The position numbers were made by a program, and so were the translations under genes. 64,000 bases of DNA from Streptomyces diastatochromogenes (GTDB taxonomy: Bacteria; Actinomycetota; Actinomycetes; Streptomycetales; Streptomycetaceae). Of this stretch, positions 18,082 to 25,294 are shown piece after piece. Positions within the stretch are counted from its first letter, which is position 1, and every line of letters begins with the position of its first letter. The stretch spans positions 1 through 64,000 of the forward strand of contig LIQL01000039.1 in NCBI GenBank assembly GCA_001418405.1, in the 5' to 3' direction. The notes beneath the pieces are model-generated. The model did no database searches. It was not told the DNA's origin and was given only the letters and a program-made list of their open reading frames with translations.

Positions 18082-19707
18082 TTGTCCAACGTGCTCAGGC
18101 GCACGGCGCCGCATGCCGTATCTCTCCGAAGTGCCGGAGGGGTGCGCACCATCACCGGATACGCGATCCGGTTCAACGAACTCAGCAGCGATCTAGGCGG
18201 ATTCCGCGAGCGAATCACCTATGACGCGTGGAACCCGTCGGCAAGCCGGACGGATGTTCTCGCGACGTTCAACCACAACGCCGACAACGTTCTAGGGCGC
18301 GTCTCCGCTGGAACCCTCCGCTTGTTCCGCGACCTTGAGGGAATCCGCTACGAAATCGATTTGCCGAATACCCGGGCCGGTGAGGACGTGGCGGAATTGA
18401 TCAACAGGCGTGATGTGATCGGCAGCTCTTTCACGTTCCGCGTGAAGCCAGACGGCCAGAAGCGTGCCGGAATCGATGCCGTGAGCGGACTCCCCATCCG
18501 TGAGATCACCTCAATGGAAGTCTACGAGTTGGGCCCCGTGACGAACCCTGCCTACCCGACCACAAGCGCGAATTCACGCGCCCTTGACATTCTGTACCCG
18601 ATGGAAAGCGAGTCCCGCATGAATGACGCCCCTATCCGTACCGGCGCCGGTTTCCTGCCGGTCAACCGTCGCAGCATTGCTTCCGGTGCGCACTGGGAGG
18701 CGACCGAACCGGCTGCCCTGTGGGTCAACCTGGTTGGACCGAAGTCCCGCTTCCTGGCGAGCATTCCTCAGTCCAACAAGCTGCCCATGCATGAAGCCGC
18801 GATGACGCTTCCGGCGATCAAAACGGGTGACGGCGGCTACACGGATGTGAACACCTCTATTCCGGAGCCGGATACCGCAATCACGTCGCGTACGGCACGG
18901 GCAACCAAGTTCGGGGCACTGGAGAAGGCGACTTCCGAAGTGCTCCAGGATATGCGTCCGGACCTTACGGCCGGTATCAATCAGTCGATTGCCGCTGCAC
19001 TGGCACGCGCTATCGACAAGGGCCTGTTCAACGGCGCCGGACCGGCGGACCCCAACGACAACCGCCGCGTAATTGGCCTACTTGCCCAGGGCGACACGAA
19101 GCACATAGCCCCGTCCATTGCCGAGATCAGTGCTGCTCTTGAGCGACTGGAGAATTCCGACGCTGAGGCAACGGTCCTGTGGGTTGACCCGTCCGCCGCG
19201 AAGGCCCTGCGCGGGGAAGTGTCTGCCACGGATTGGGAGAAGGGAATCTATGGTCTCAAGCCGGTCGTGACGCGGCACCTTCCCGCCAACACGGCGGTCA
19301 TCGCGGACACTTCGCGCATCTTTGTGGGTCTGCACTCCGGTATTTCTATCGCCGTGTCTCGCGTCGCTCCGGGTGCCTTCTCAGAAGACCGTGTTCTCTT
19401 CCGTGCTCTGGCTCGCGTTGCGGGTGTTTGGGTGCAGGAATCGGGATCGGTTCAGATCATCAGCTCGACGCTTCCGGACAATAAGCCGAACCTTCTGGCG
19501 TTCGCGGATCAGCCTGAACTCGACCTGAATCACCCGAAGATGATTGCCGCCCAGCAAGACCAGCACGCCGCCGAATATGCCGCGTACACGGCCCTGCCCC
19601 GCGCGGAGAAGAACGCCCGAATGCAGACCGCCCAGAAGTTTAACGACGACCAGGCCACTCAGGACCGGGTCCGGCGGCAGCGTGTACGGGCCAAGGAGCA
19701 GTCATGA
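18082..19707 (+). CDS. HK97-type prohead protease fused to major capsid protein
   Basis: 541 residues. Residues 11-170 are an HK97 prohead protease: TITGYAIRFNELSSDLGGF, then FNHNADNVLGRVSAGTLRL with catalytic His65, then DVIGSSFTFRV with Ser115/116 as nucleophile and ELGPVTNPAYPTTSA. Residues 195-510 are an HK97-fold major capsid protein (SQSN-type N-arm, LEKATSEVLQDMRPDL helix, FRALARVAGVWVQESG near the end). In most phages these are two genes. TTG 18082 follows GAGGAA by 7 bases; GTG 18091 is an alternative. With no portal or terminase in the element, packaging would need a helper. Confidence 0.9.
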   Translation: MSNVLRRTAPHAVSLRSAGGVRTITGYAIRFNELSSDLGGFRERITYDAWNPSASRTDVLATFNHNADNVLGRVSAGTLRLFRDLEGIRYEIDLPNTRAGEDVAELINRRDVIGSSFTFRVKPDGQKRAGIDAVSGLPIREITSMEVYELGPVTNPAYPTTSANSRALDILYPMESESRMNDAPIRTGAGFLPVNRRSIASGAHWEATEPAALWVNLVGPKSRFLASIPQSNKLPMHEAAMTLPAIKTGDGGYTDVNTSIPEPDTAITSRTARATKFGALEKATSEVLQDMRPDLTAGINQSIAAALARAIDKGLFNGAGPADPNDNRRVIGLLAQGDTKHIAPSIAEISAALERLENSDAEATVLWVDPSAAKALRGEVSATDWEKGIYGLKPVVTRHLPANTAVIADTSRIFVGLHSGISIAVSRVAPGAFSEDRVLFRALARVAGVWVQESGSVQIISSTLPDNKPNLLAFADQPELDLNHPKMIAAQQDQHAAEYAAYTALPRAEKNARMQTAQKFNDDQATQDRVRRQRVRAKEQS

Positions 19708-19979
19708 ACCTGAGATTCAACAGGGAACAGAGAAGGGCAGCGGCAGAGCTGGACATCATGGCTGAACAGGCCTGGCGTCCGAATGAGTGGCCGTGTGAGG
19801 GTGAATGCCACGGACAGTGGAGTGACAAGGCGCTGTTCAATCTCTGGCGCCCCTGGGACCTTCGAATGCTGGGCGTGTCATTCAATCAGGAGAATTCCCG
19901 TGCTGGGTTCGTTCCGGTCTGTGGGCCGTGCTCCGACACGTCCCATGAGCGGTTCTACTGGGCACGGGAGAAGTGGTGA
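19704..19979 (+). CDS. Small Cys-rich protein downstream of the capsid gene
   Basis: 91 residues. It overlaps the capsid stop (ATGA at 19704). Two Cys pairs, CEGEC at 30-34 and CGPC near 73-76, could bind a zinc ion; Trp content is high. The N-terminus is basic and helical. Not recognised. Position suggests a capsid-associated or regulatory role, but this is inference. Confidence 0.7.
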   Translation: MNLRFNREQRRAAAELDIMAEQAWRPNEWPCEGECHGQWSDKALFNLWRPWDLRMLGVSFNQENSRAGFVPVCGPCSDTSHERFYWAREKW

Positions 19980-20359
19980 CGAGAAGATGGGTATTGAAGG
20001 TGCGTGCCACGCTGGCGGATTGGTGGGCCGTTGTAGTCAACCTGTGCCGGTGGCGTGGCCGTTCTCCTCAGCGTGAACCGCTCCTTGCCAAAATAGCGGC
20101 CCATCTCTCTGAGATTGGCGAGCGCGGTTATCCAATTCGCTGTGAGCGATGCGACGGTACAGGCCACGTGTCCGCCGTCGTGCTGGCATGGACCACACCC
20201 ATTCAGAAGGGCGGCAGGAGGGAACGGTACAACGTCCACGCATCGTGTCTCGGGTGCTGGCGTGAGACTGGCCGGACTGATGGCTTGCCCGTGCTGGAAG
20301 GTTCGCTCATTCATCGGCGCGATACTCCGAAGAAGGACGCGGTAATCGTCTGCCTTTGA
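19973..20359 (+). CDS. Small protein with CxxCxGxG zinc motif
   Basis: 128 residues. The motif CERCDGTGHV (about 57-66) with CLGCW (about 92-96) resembles a DnaJ-type or zinc-ribbon site. The basic N-terminus MVTRRWVLKVRATLADWW is followed by a helical stretch. GTG 19973 overlaps the previous gene's stop, so it is translationally coupled. Function unknown. Confidence 0.65.
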   Translation: MVTRRWVLKVRATLADWWAVVVNLCRWRGRSPQREPLLAKIAAHLSEIGERGYPIRCERCDGTGHVSAVVLAWTTPIQKGGRRERYNVHASCLGCWRETGRTDGLPVLEGSLIHRRDTPKKDAVIVCL

Positions 20360-20694
20360 GGTCTGGGCAGGGGCTGGGCGGCTTGAAAGTTCAGACGGCA
20401 TGCCCGCTGGCGATCCCGGCTCCAGCTCGAAATACGCACCCTGGGTGTGACGCTGTTTTTTGGGCCTCCAGACAATGAACACCACTGACCTATAAGGGAG
20501 TTCGTCGTCTCCCGGTCAGGAGAACGGCCTTCTTAAGGGGTTGTTAAGCCCCCTGTAGGCACCTTGAACGCGCCGGTAGATCCGGCGAAGCGCACCTGGC
20601 TCCCGTGGCTGCCCCTTTGCTGGGGGTGGCTGCGGGAGCTTTCGCGTGTCCGGGCACCCTCGGCGGGCATACGCTGGATGGGAGGTGAGCACTG
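20360..20694. other. Intergenic region between the late-type genes and the XRE-TPR gene
   Basis: 335 bases without a gene. A hairpin AGGGG...CCCCT lies at 20536-20554, and a strong hairpin GCTCCCG...CGGGAGC at 20600-20639 is followed by TTT, a likely terminator. The XRE-TPR gene has the ribosome binding site GGGAGGTGAG just before its ATG. Confidence 0.5.
20600..20642 (+). terminator. Hairpin terminator after the capsid operon
   Basis: GCTCCCG (20600-20606) pairs with CGGGAGC (20633-20639), with an inner CCCC/GGGG pairing, and TTT follows. It separates the capsid block from the regulator gene. Confidence 0.6.
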
Positions 20695-21936
20695 ATGTCC
20701 ACAGGATTGGCTGACAACGTCAGGAAGTACCGCCGCACGGCCGGTCTGAGCCAGGAAGGTCTAGCCGAAGTGGCTGACCTCTCGCTGAGCACCGTTCGCA
20801 AGGTTGAGCAGGGTGGGCACGTGAGCATGGAGACCCTTGCGTCTCTCGCCCGCGCGCTGGGGGTCTCCACTTCAGCCCTCTTCGCCAGTGAGGCGCCAAA
20901 GTCTGTGCTCGGAACGGAGGATGAGGCGAACCGCCGATACCTTGCTGAGCTCCGACGCGCCCTAATGCCGCCCATCGGGCTTGCCGCGCCCCTCGCAGAG
21001 GCTGGTGAAGCCGGAGAGGTGTCCGCCATTCGGCAAGGCGTACAGGACGGCCACGCGCTCTACCAGGCAGACCGGTACACATCCGTTGCCAGGAAGCTAC
21101 CTGGCTTGCTGCGCTCCTCCGAGGCTGCCGTGTTGATCCTTGAGGGCGAAGACCAGCAGCACGCCATGGTTGCCCGCTCCCACGCGCTGTTGCTCACGGG
21201 CAAGTACTTGACGCAAGTCAGGCAGTACGACATGGCTTACTTCGCGCTCGCTGAGGCGATCCGACTTGCCCGGGAGGCTGGCCAAACTCAGTTGGCAGCA
21301 ACGGGAGTTGTGGGGCTGTGCTGGCTGCTGTTGAGGCAGGACCGATTCGACGAAAGCGAGCACCTGGCAGCGCAGACGGCAGGGGACGTCGAACCTCGCA
21401 TGTCCGATGCGACACCCGCGCGCCTTGCTGTGTGGGGTGAGCTGTGGCTCAGGGTCGCTGCGGCAGCCATGCGGAACAATCGGCCGGACGAGGCGCAGGA
21501 GGCCCGCAGGATGGCGCGCACAGCCGGGGGTGCCCTGAACAGCGAACACGCGGAGTTCCCAGCGCACTGGAGCGCCTTCGGCCCCGTGACCGCTGAAGCA
21601 AAGGCGATCGAAGACCTGTCACTGATCGGTGACGCGCGGGGTGTCCTGCGTCGAGCTGATGACGGGCCGCTCAGCTCCAACGGGCTTCGAAACTATGGGA
21701 AGTTGAGCGCGAACAACTGGGGACGTCACCGGCTGGATGTAGCCCGTGCCCACGTCGTGCTCGGGTCCCACCAGGACGCTATGGACGAGCTGTTGCAGCT
21801 CCGCCGAACGTCCGGCGAGTGGCTGACCCATCAGCCCATGGCGCGGCGCGTGATGACGGACCTACTCAAGACACGCAAGCGGACGCTGACCGAAGACATG
21901 CGCAGCATGGCGGTTCACCTTAGGGTCACTGGATAG
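20695..21936 (+). CDS. XRE-family regulator with TPR-like C-terminal domain
   Basis: 413 residues. Residues 5-62 are a Cro/CI-type helix-turn-helix (RKYRRTAGLSQEGLAEVADL, then SLSTVRKVEQGG, then LASLARALGVSTSALF). The remaining 340 residues are helical repeats of TPR type, a layout common in Streptomyces elements and in peptide-sensing regulators. ATG 20695 follows GGGAGGTGAG. It is the probable control protein of the element; the operators could be the palindromes at 15944-16013 or 22704-22745. Confidence 0.85.
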   Translation: MSTGLADNVRKYRRTAGLSQEGLAEVADLSLSTVRKVEQGGHVSMETLASLARALGVSTSALFASEAPKSVLGTEDEANRRYLAELRRALMPPIGLAAPLAEAGEAGEVSAIRQGVQDGHALYQADRYTSVARKLPGLLRSSEAAVLILEGEDQQHAMVARSHALLLTGKYLTQVRQYDMAYFALAEAIRLAREAGQTQLAATGVVGLCWLLLRQDRFDESEHLAAQTAGDVEPRMSDATPARLAVWGELWLRVAAAAMRNNRPDEAQEARRMARTAGGALNSEHAEFPAHWSAFGPVTAEAKAIEDLSLIGDARGVLRRADDGPLSSNGLRNYGKLSANNWGRHRLDVARAHVVLGSHQDAMDELLQLRRTSGEWLTHQPMARRVMTDLLKTRKRTLTEDMRSMAVHLRVTG

Positions 21937-21965
21937 GTACGGCGCAGCGTGGTGGTTCGGTGGCC

Positions 21966-21994
21966 TTGATCGCTGAACTACCGTTCTGCATACG
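21966..21994 (+). promoter_or_regulatory. Probable promoter for the two small ORFs
   Basis: TTGATC (21966-21971) and CATACG (21989-21994) are spaced by 17 bases, 62 bases before the GTG at 22057. The -35 hexamer matches that of the promoter at 10192. Confidence 0.4.
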
Positions 21995-22056
21995 TGGATT
22001 GGCCCTCTTCTGGCTCGTACGGTCCCTGTATCGACCAGCGGACCGAGGGGGCCGAG

Positions 22057-22446
22057 GTGACAGAGAGAACTGAGGGCGACCGGGAGCGACGGCGCGACCT
22101 GGCCGACGCAGCGTCAGGCGTACCGCCCCGGTTGCTGCCATGGGCCAGGGATGGGAAGGCGTGCTACCTCAGCACGGACGGCGGACCGCACAGCTTCCTG
22201 TCCCGCCTTGCTGACGACATGGAAAGCGTCCAGCTTGAGGCAGGCGCGGAAGTTCTGGAGACGGCGTGCAAGGTGCTGGACGACCCCATGTCGCCGCACG
22301 CTGAGGTGAGGTACGCGGCGGTCCGTTTGTCTGAATGCCTAGGCGACGCTCTGAGGGTCGCCGAGAGCCGGGGCGCGCGCATCCCAGAACCGGACGACGA
22401 GGTCACCGAGAACGGTCCGACGCTGCCCGCTGAGGCGTTCGGATGA
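22057..22446 (+). CDS. Hypothetical protein of the element
   Basis: 129 residues, mainly helical and acidic at both ends. Not recognised. GTG 22057 follows GAGGGG by 6 bases. Its stop overlaps the start of the next ORF, so both form one operon. Central region LADDMESVQLEAGAEVLETA and AAVRLSECLGDALRVAESRG are amphipathic helices. Confidence 0.65.
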   Translation: MTERTEGDRERRRDLADAASGVPPRLLPWARDGKACYLSTDGGPHSFLSRLADDMESVQLEAGAEVLETACKVLDDPMSPHAEVRYAAVRLSECLGDALRVAESRGARIPEPDDEVTENGPTLPAEAFG

Positions 22447-22643
22447 TCACGGCAGCCGATATCGGCCAGCGGGTTACGGATGCTGCGGGACGTGTTGGCA
22501 TCCTGCGGGACGTGATCAAGGACTTTGAGGACCCCGCCGAATCGCCCGGCGAGCGGCGTAAGCAGACGGTTGCGTTCATCTGGCCCGAACGCGGGGGCCG
22601 TGAGTGGATGGCTCCCCCGGCCAGCGTGAAACGCACTGGATAG
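22443..22643 (+). CDS. Small hypothetical protein (66 residues), possible SH3/KOW-like fold
   Basis: It begins MITAADIGQRVTDAAGRVG and continues with ILRDVIKDFEDP, KQTVAFIWPERGGREWMAPP. Short beta strands with Gly turns suggest a small SH3/KOW-like barrel, seen in small ORFs of actinobacterial elements. It overlaps the preceding ORF by 4 bases. A recombination directionality factor or accessory role is possible from position near attR but not shown. Confidence 0.6.
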   Translation: MITAADIGQRVTDAAGRVGILRDVIKDFEDPAESPGERRKQTVAFIWPERGGREWMAPPASVKRTG

Positions 22644-22650
22644 ATTCCCG

Positions 22651-22692
22651 ACCCCGCTGCCGGTTCCCCTTGGCAGTGGTCCCCAGCGGGGT
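22651..22692 (+). terminator. Hairpin after the small-ORF operon
   Basis: ACCCCGCTG (22651-22659) and CAGCGGGGT (22684-22692) form a perfect 9-bp stem, with an internal GCC/GGC pairing in the loop. Confidence 0.6.
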
Positions 22693-22703
22693 TCGGGTTG
22701 GCT

Positions 22704-22745
22704 CCGCTCCGGTGTGCTCAGTGGGGACTCAGGGCACCGGAGCGG
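22704..22745. repeat. 11-bp perfect inverted repeat near the right end
   Basis: CCGCTCCGGTG (22704-22714) and CACCGGAGCGG (22735-22745) with a 20-base spacer. It lies between the terminator and a weak ORF near attR; it may be an operator or an accessory recombination site. Confidence 0.45.
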
Positions 22746-22767
22746 GCAAGGTCCGGCACGCGGAGCG

Positions 22768-22986
22768 ATGGCGAGTAAGACAGCTCAGCGCGTCGGGTGG
22801 GCGACGTCTCCGACCGGACAAGCCCCGGCCAGGGACAGGACGTGTCCCGTCTGCGTTGACGTGCGCAGGCTCCCGCCCCGGTCCGCCTCTTCGCTGAGGT
22901 GCCGCGCAAGCGGTGAGGACGTAGCCAGCGACCCCGGTTCAGCGCTTTCCCTTGGGCGCTGGATCGGGGCATTCTGCTGCCGCTGA
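22768..22986 (+). CDS. Doubtful small ORF with a CPVC motif
   Basis: 72 residues; GGAGCG precedes the ATG directly. It reads MASKTAQRVGWATSPTGQAP, then RTCPVCVDVRRLPP. Only one Cys pair and a low-complexity tail; no family recognised. Third-position G+C is weak. It would be the last gene before attR. Listed as a possibility only. Confidence 0.25.
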   Translation: MASKTAQRVGWATSPTGQAPARDRTCPVCVDVRRLPPRSASSLRCRASGEDVASDPGSALSLGRWIGAFCCR

Positions 22987-23000
22987 CCAGCCGATAAGCT

Positions 23001-23028
23001 AGAACGGTCAGTTGAGAGCGTTCGGGTC
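23001..23028. other. attR
   Basis: The element half-site GAGCGTTCGG is at 23016-23025 and the core CGGGTC at 23023-23028; to the right the glyoxalase gene continues on the minus strand. Joined to attL, the element halves give GAGCGTTCGG-GTCT-CCGAACGCTC, a perfect 10-bp dyad, with outer AGAACG (23001-23006) facing CGTTCT (13961-13966). Confidence 0.8.
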
Positions 23029-23361
23029 CGCGTAGACCCTCCAGTTGGCCCCCGGACGGATCTGGTCCGTGCGCTCCAAGACGGTCGCGCCGAGGGCGAG
23101 CACCCGCTTCTCCTCCCCGTCGAGGTCGTCCACGTCGAAGTCCAAGTGGAGCTGTTGCGGGCGCTGTTGACCGGGCCAATCGGGTGGTCGGTAGCCGTCC
23201 ACCCGTTGGCAGGCCAGCGGCGTCCCCGCAAACCCCTGCACCTCGACCCATCCGGGATCCTCCGGGTCCGCGACCACCCGGCCGCCGAGCAGTTCCGCGT
23301 AGAACTCCGCGAGCCGTACCGGATCGGCGCAGTCCAGCGCGACCGCTTGCAGCTTCCGCAT
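23008..23361 (-). pseudogene. VOC/glyoxalase-family gene, 3' end replaced by element sequence
   Basis: 117 codons. MRKLQAVALDCADPVRLAEF, then QQLHLDFDVDDLDGEE and GANWRVYADP are typical of a single-domain vicinal-oxygen-chelate (bleomycin-resistance/glyoxalase-like) protein. After YADP the frame leaves the gene at the crossover and adds NALN and a stop from the element. The native C-terminus (AGHPFCLCLH) is at 13901-13939. VOC metal-site residues lie before the break, so partial function cannot be excluded, but the last strand is lost. Start ATG 23361, possible GTG 23364. Confidence 0.85.
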
Positions 23362-23636
23362 CACTTCCGACAGCCCTCGCTCTCCGGTCACTTCCACCAC
23401 GTCCCGTGCGACAGGGACGTACCCGCCGCAGCGGCGGACATGCGCGACCCGAACCCCCATCGAACGGACCACGGTGCGTGACGAGGGCGTGCCGATCAAG
23501 CAGGATCGGGCGGGCGCGCCGATTCCGCCCCACGCGATGGGGAAGACGGCGCGCCGGCCTTCAACGAGCGGCGCCGACCTCCCCGTCGGGGCCGTTGACC
23601 GGGAGCGCAGCTCCAGTACGGAAGTCGGTGGCAACG

Positions 23637-25247
23637 ATGTCCGAGCAGCCCACCGTCCGCAGCGTCACCTACGACCTCCTGCGGACCCTGAACCTCACCA
23701 CGGTCTTCGGCAATCCGGGCTCCACCGAACAGCCCTTCCTCCAGGACTTCCCCGAGGACTTCACCTACGTCCTGGCGCTGCAGGAGGCGTCCGTCATCGC
23801 GATGGCCGATACGTTCGCCCAGGTCACCCGCCGTCCCGCACTGGTCAACGTGCACTCCTCGGCCGGACTGGGAAACGCGGTGGGCAATTTGGTCGCGGCC
23901 TACCACGGCAACACGCCACTGATCGTCACGTCCGGGCAGCAGCACCGGGAGCTGGTGATCGGGGAGCCCTACCTCGGCAACCGCGAGGCCACCACGCTGC
24001 CGAAGCCGTGGGTGAAGTGGTCCTACGAGCCGGCCCGTGCCGAAGACGTCCCGGACGCCTTCATGCGGGCCTATGCGCAGGCGCTGCAGCCACCGGCGGG
24101 ACCGGTCTACCTGTCGATTCCCATGGACGACTGGAAGCGGCCCTCGTCGGGCTTCGACCGGGTGCGGACGGTGAGCCACCGCGTCGCACCCGACACCGAG
24201 CGCCTGCGCGGATTCGCCGGGCGCCTCTCCGCGAGCAACCGTCCGGCGTTGGTCTTCGGCCCGGAGGTCGACCGCAGCGGCGGCTGGGACGCGGCCGTGA
24301 ACCTGGCGGAGAAGCTGAGGGCCGCCGTCTACGGTGCGCCGCTGCCGGACCGCGCCTCCTTCCCGGAGGACCACCCCCTCTTCGGCGGCCCGCTCGGCAT
24401 GTCCGTGAAGGCCGTCAGCGACAAGCTGGCAGGACACGATCTGGTGGTCGTCATCGGTGCCGAGGTGTTCCGGTACTACCCCTACGTTCCCGGCGACTTC
24501 CTCCCCGCCGGAACACAACTCCTCCAGATCACCGGCGATCCGGAGGTCGCCGCCGCGGCGCGGGTCGGCGACAGCCTCCTGGGCGATCCCGCGACGGCGC
24601 TCGAACTGCTCCAGGACATGGTCGCGGACGGCTCCGCGCGCCCCGCCCCGCAGTCGATGGCGCGACCCCACGCTCTCCCGCAGACGCCGAGCACCCCGCT
24701 CACCCCGCCGGAGGTCTATGCCGCCCTGAGCCGCGTGCGGCCGCCCGACGCGGTCCTCGTCAACGAATCGACGTCCACCATGGCGCAGCACGTCGAGTGG
24801 CTTCCCACCGTCAGGACCGGGTCGTTCTTCGCGACGGCCAGCGGCGGCATCGGCTGGGGCACCCCGGCGGCGGTCGGGGTCGCGCTCGGCGACCGGGACC
24901 GCGGCGTCGAACGACCGGTGGTCGGCCTGATCGGCGACGGCTCCTTCCAGTACTCCGTGCAGGCCATCTGGACGGCGGCCCAGCATGACCTGCCGATCGT
25001 CTACGTCGTCATGCGCAACCACGAGTACGCCATCTTGAAGTCGTTCGCGGAGTTGGAGGAGACCCCGGGCGTGCCGGGGCTCGACCTGCCCGGGATCGAC
25101 ATCGCCTCCGTGGCCCGTGGCTTCGGGTGCCGCGCGGTCGACGTGGAGACCGCCGAGGACCTGGAGCGGGAGTTCACGACGGCGCTGAGCGCCGGCACCA
25201 CCACGGTCATCGTGGTGCCCACGCGCCCCCAGAAAGCGCTGCTGTAG
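23637..25247 (+). CDS. mdlC: Benzoylformate decarboxylase (ThDP-dependent)
   Basis: 536 residues. The enzyme decarboxylates benzoylformate to benzaldehyde and CO2 in the mandelate pathway. The N-terminal part has VFGNPGSTEQPFLQDFPED, LALQEASVIAMAD and NVHSSAG, placing Ser29, Glu50 and His73 at the positions of catalytic Ser26, Glu47 and His70 of the Pseudomonas putida enzyme (offset of 3). HPLFGG supplies the second active-site His. The ThDP/Mg motif is GDGSFQYSVQAIWTAAQH, with the closing Asn in MRNHEY. ATG 23637. No mandelate racemase or dehydrogenase is nearby, so its pathway partners are elsewhere or it serves another 2-oxo acid. It is divergent from the split glyoxalase gene. Confidence 0.9.
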   Translation: MSEQPTVRSVTYDLLRTLNLTTVFGNPGSTEQPFLQDFPEDFTYVLALQEASVIAMADTFAQVTRRPALVNVHSSAGLGNAVGNLVAAYHGNTPLIVTSGQQHRELVIGEPYLGNREATTLPKPWVKWSYEPARAEDVPDAFMRAYAQALQPPAGPVYLSIPMDDWKRPSSGFDRVRTVSHRVAPDTERLRGFAGRLSASNRPALVFGPEVDRSGGWDAAVNLAEKLRAAVYGAPLPDRASFPEDHPLFGGPLGMSVKAVSDKLAGHDLVVVIGAEVFRYYPYVPGDFLPAGTQLLQITGDPEVAAAARVGDSLLGDPATALELLQDMVADGSARPAPQSMARPHALPQTPSTPLTPPEVYAALSRVRPPDAVLVNESTSTMAQHVEWLPTVRTGSFFATASGGIGWGTPAAVGVALGDRDRGVERPVVGLIGDGSFQYSVQAIWTAAQHDLPIVYVVMRNHEYAILKSFAELEETPGVPGLDLPGIDIASVARGFGCRAVDVETAEDLEREFTTALSAGTTTVIVVPTRPQKALL

Positions 25248-25294
25248 GCCGGGTGGCCTGCATCGGAGAGCACCCGGCGCTCGACTCCGAACCG

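Larger units (their letters stand above)
13937..23028. mobile_element. 9.09-kb serine-integrase element encoding a capsid (phage-satellite-like)
   Basis: The ends are defined by the split glyoxalase gene and the reconstructed attP. Content in order: serine integrase, intergenic palindromes, small ORF, DUF3631-like ATPase, HK97 protease-capsid fusion, two Cys-rich small proteins, XRE-TPR regulator and two or three small ORFs. No terminase, portal, tail, holin or lysin gene is visible, and no conjugation gene. G+C is lower than in flanking DNA. The mycobacterial prophage-like element phiRv1 (about 9 kb, serine integrase, primase-like ATPase, protease and capsid, no tail) is the nearest known layout. 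Inference: a satellite that depends on a helper phage. Confidence 0.85.

Noticed and set aside
13934-23028. tRNA gene as integration target
   Set aside because: No cloverleaf was found at either end; the split VOC gene explains the site fully.
13937-23028. Integrative conjugative element
   Set aside because: No FtsK-like Tra, Spd or mobilisation gene is visible, whereas a capsid gene is.
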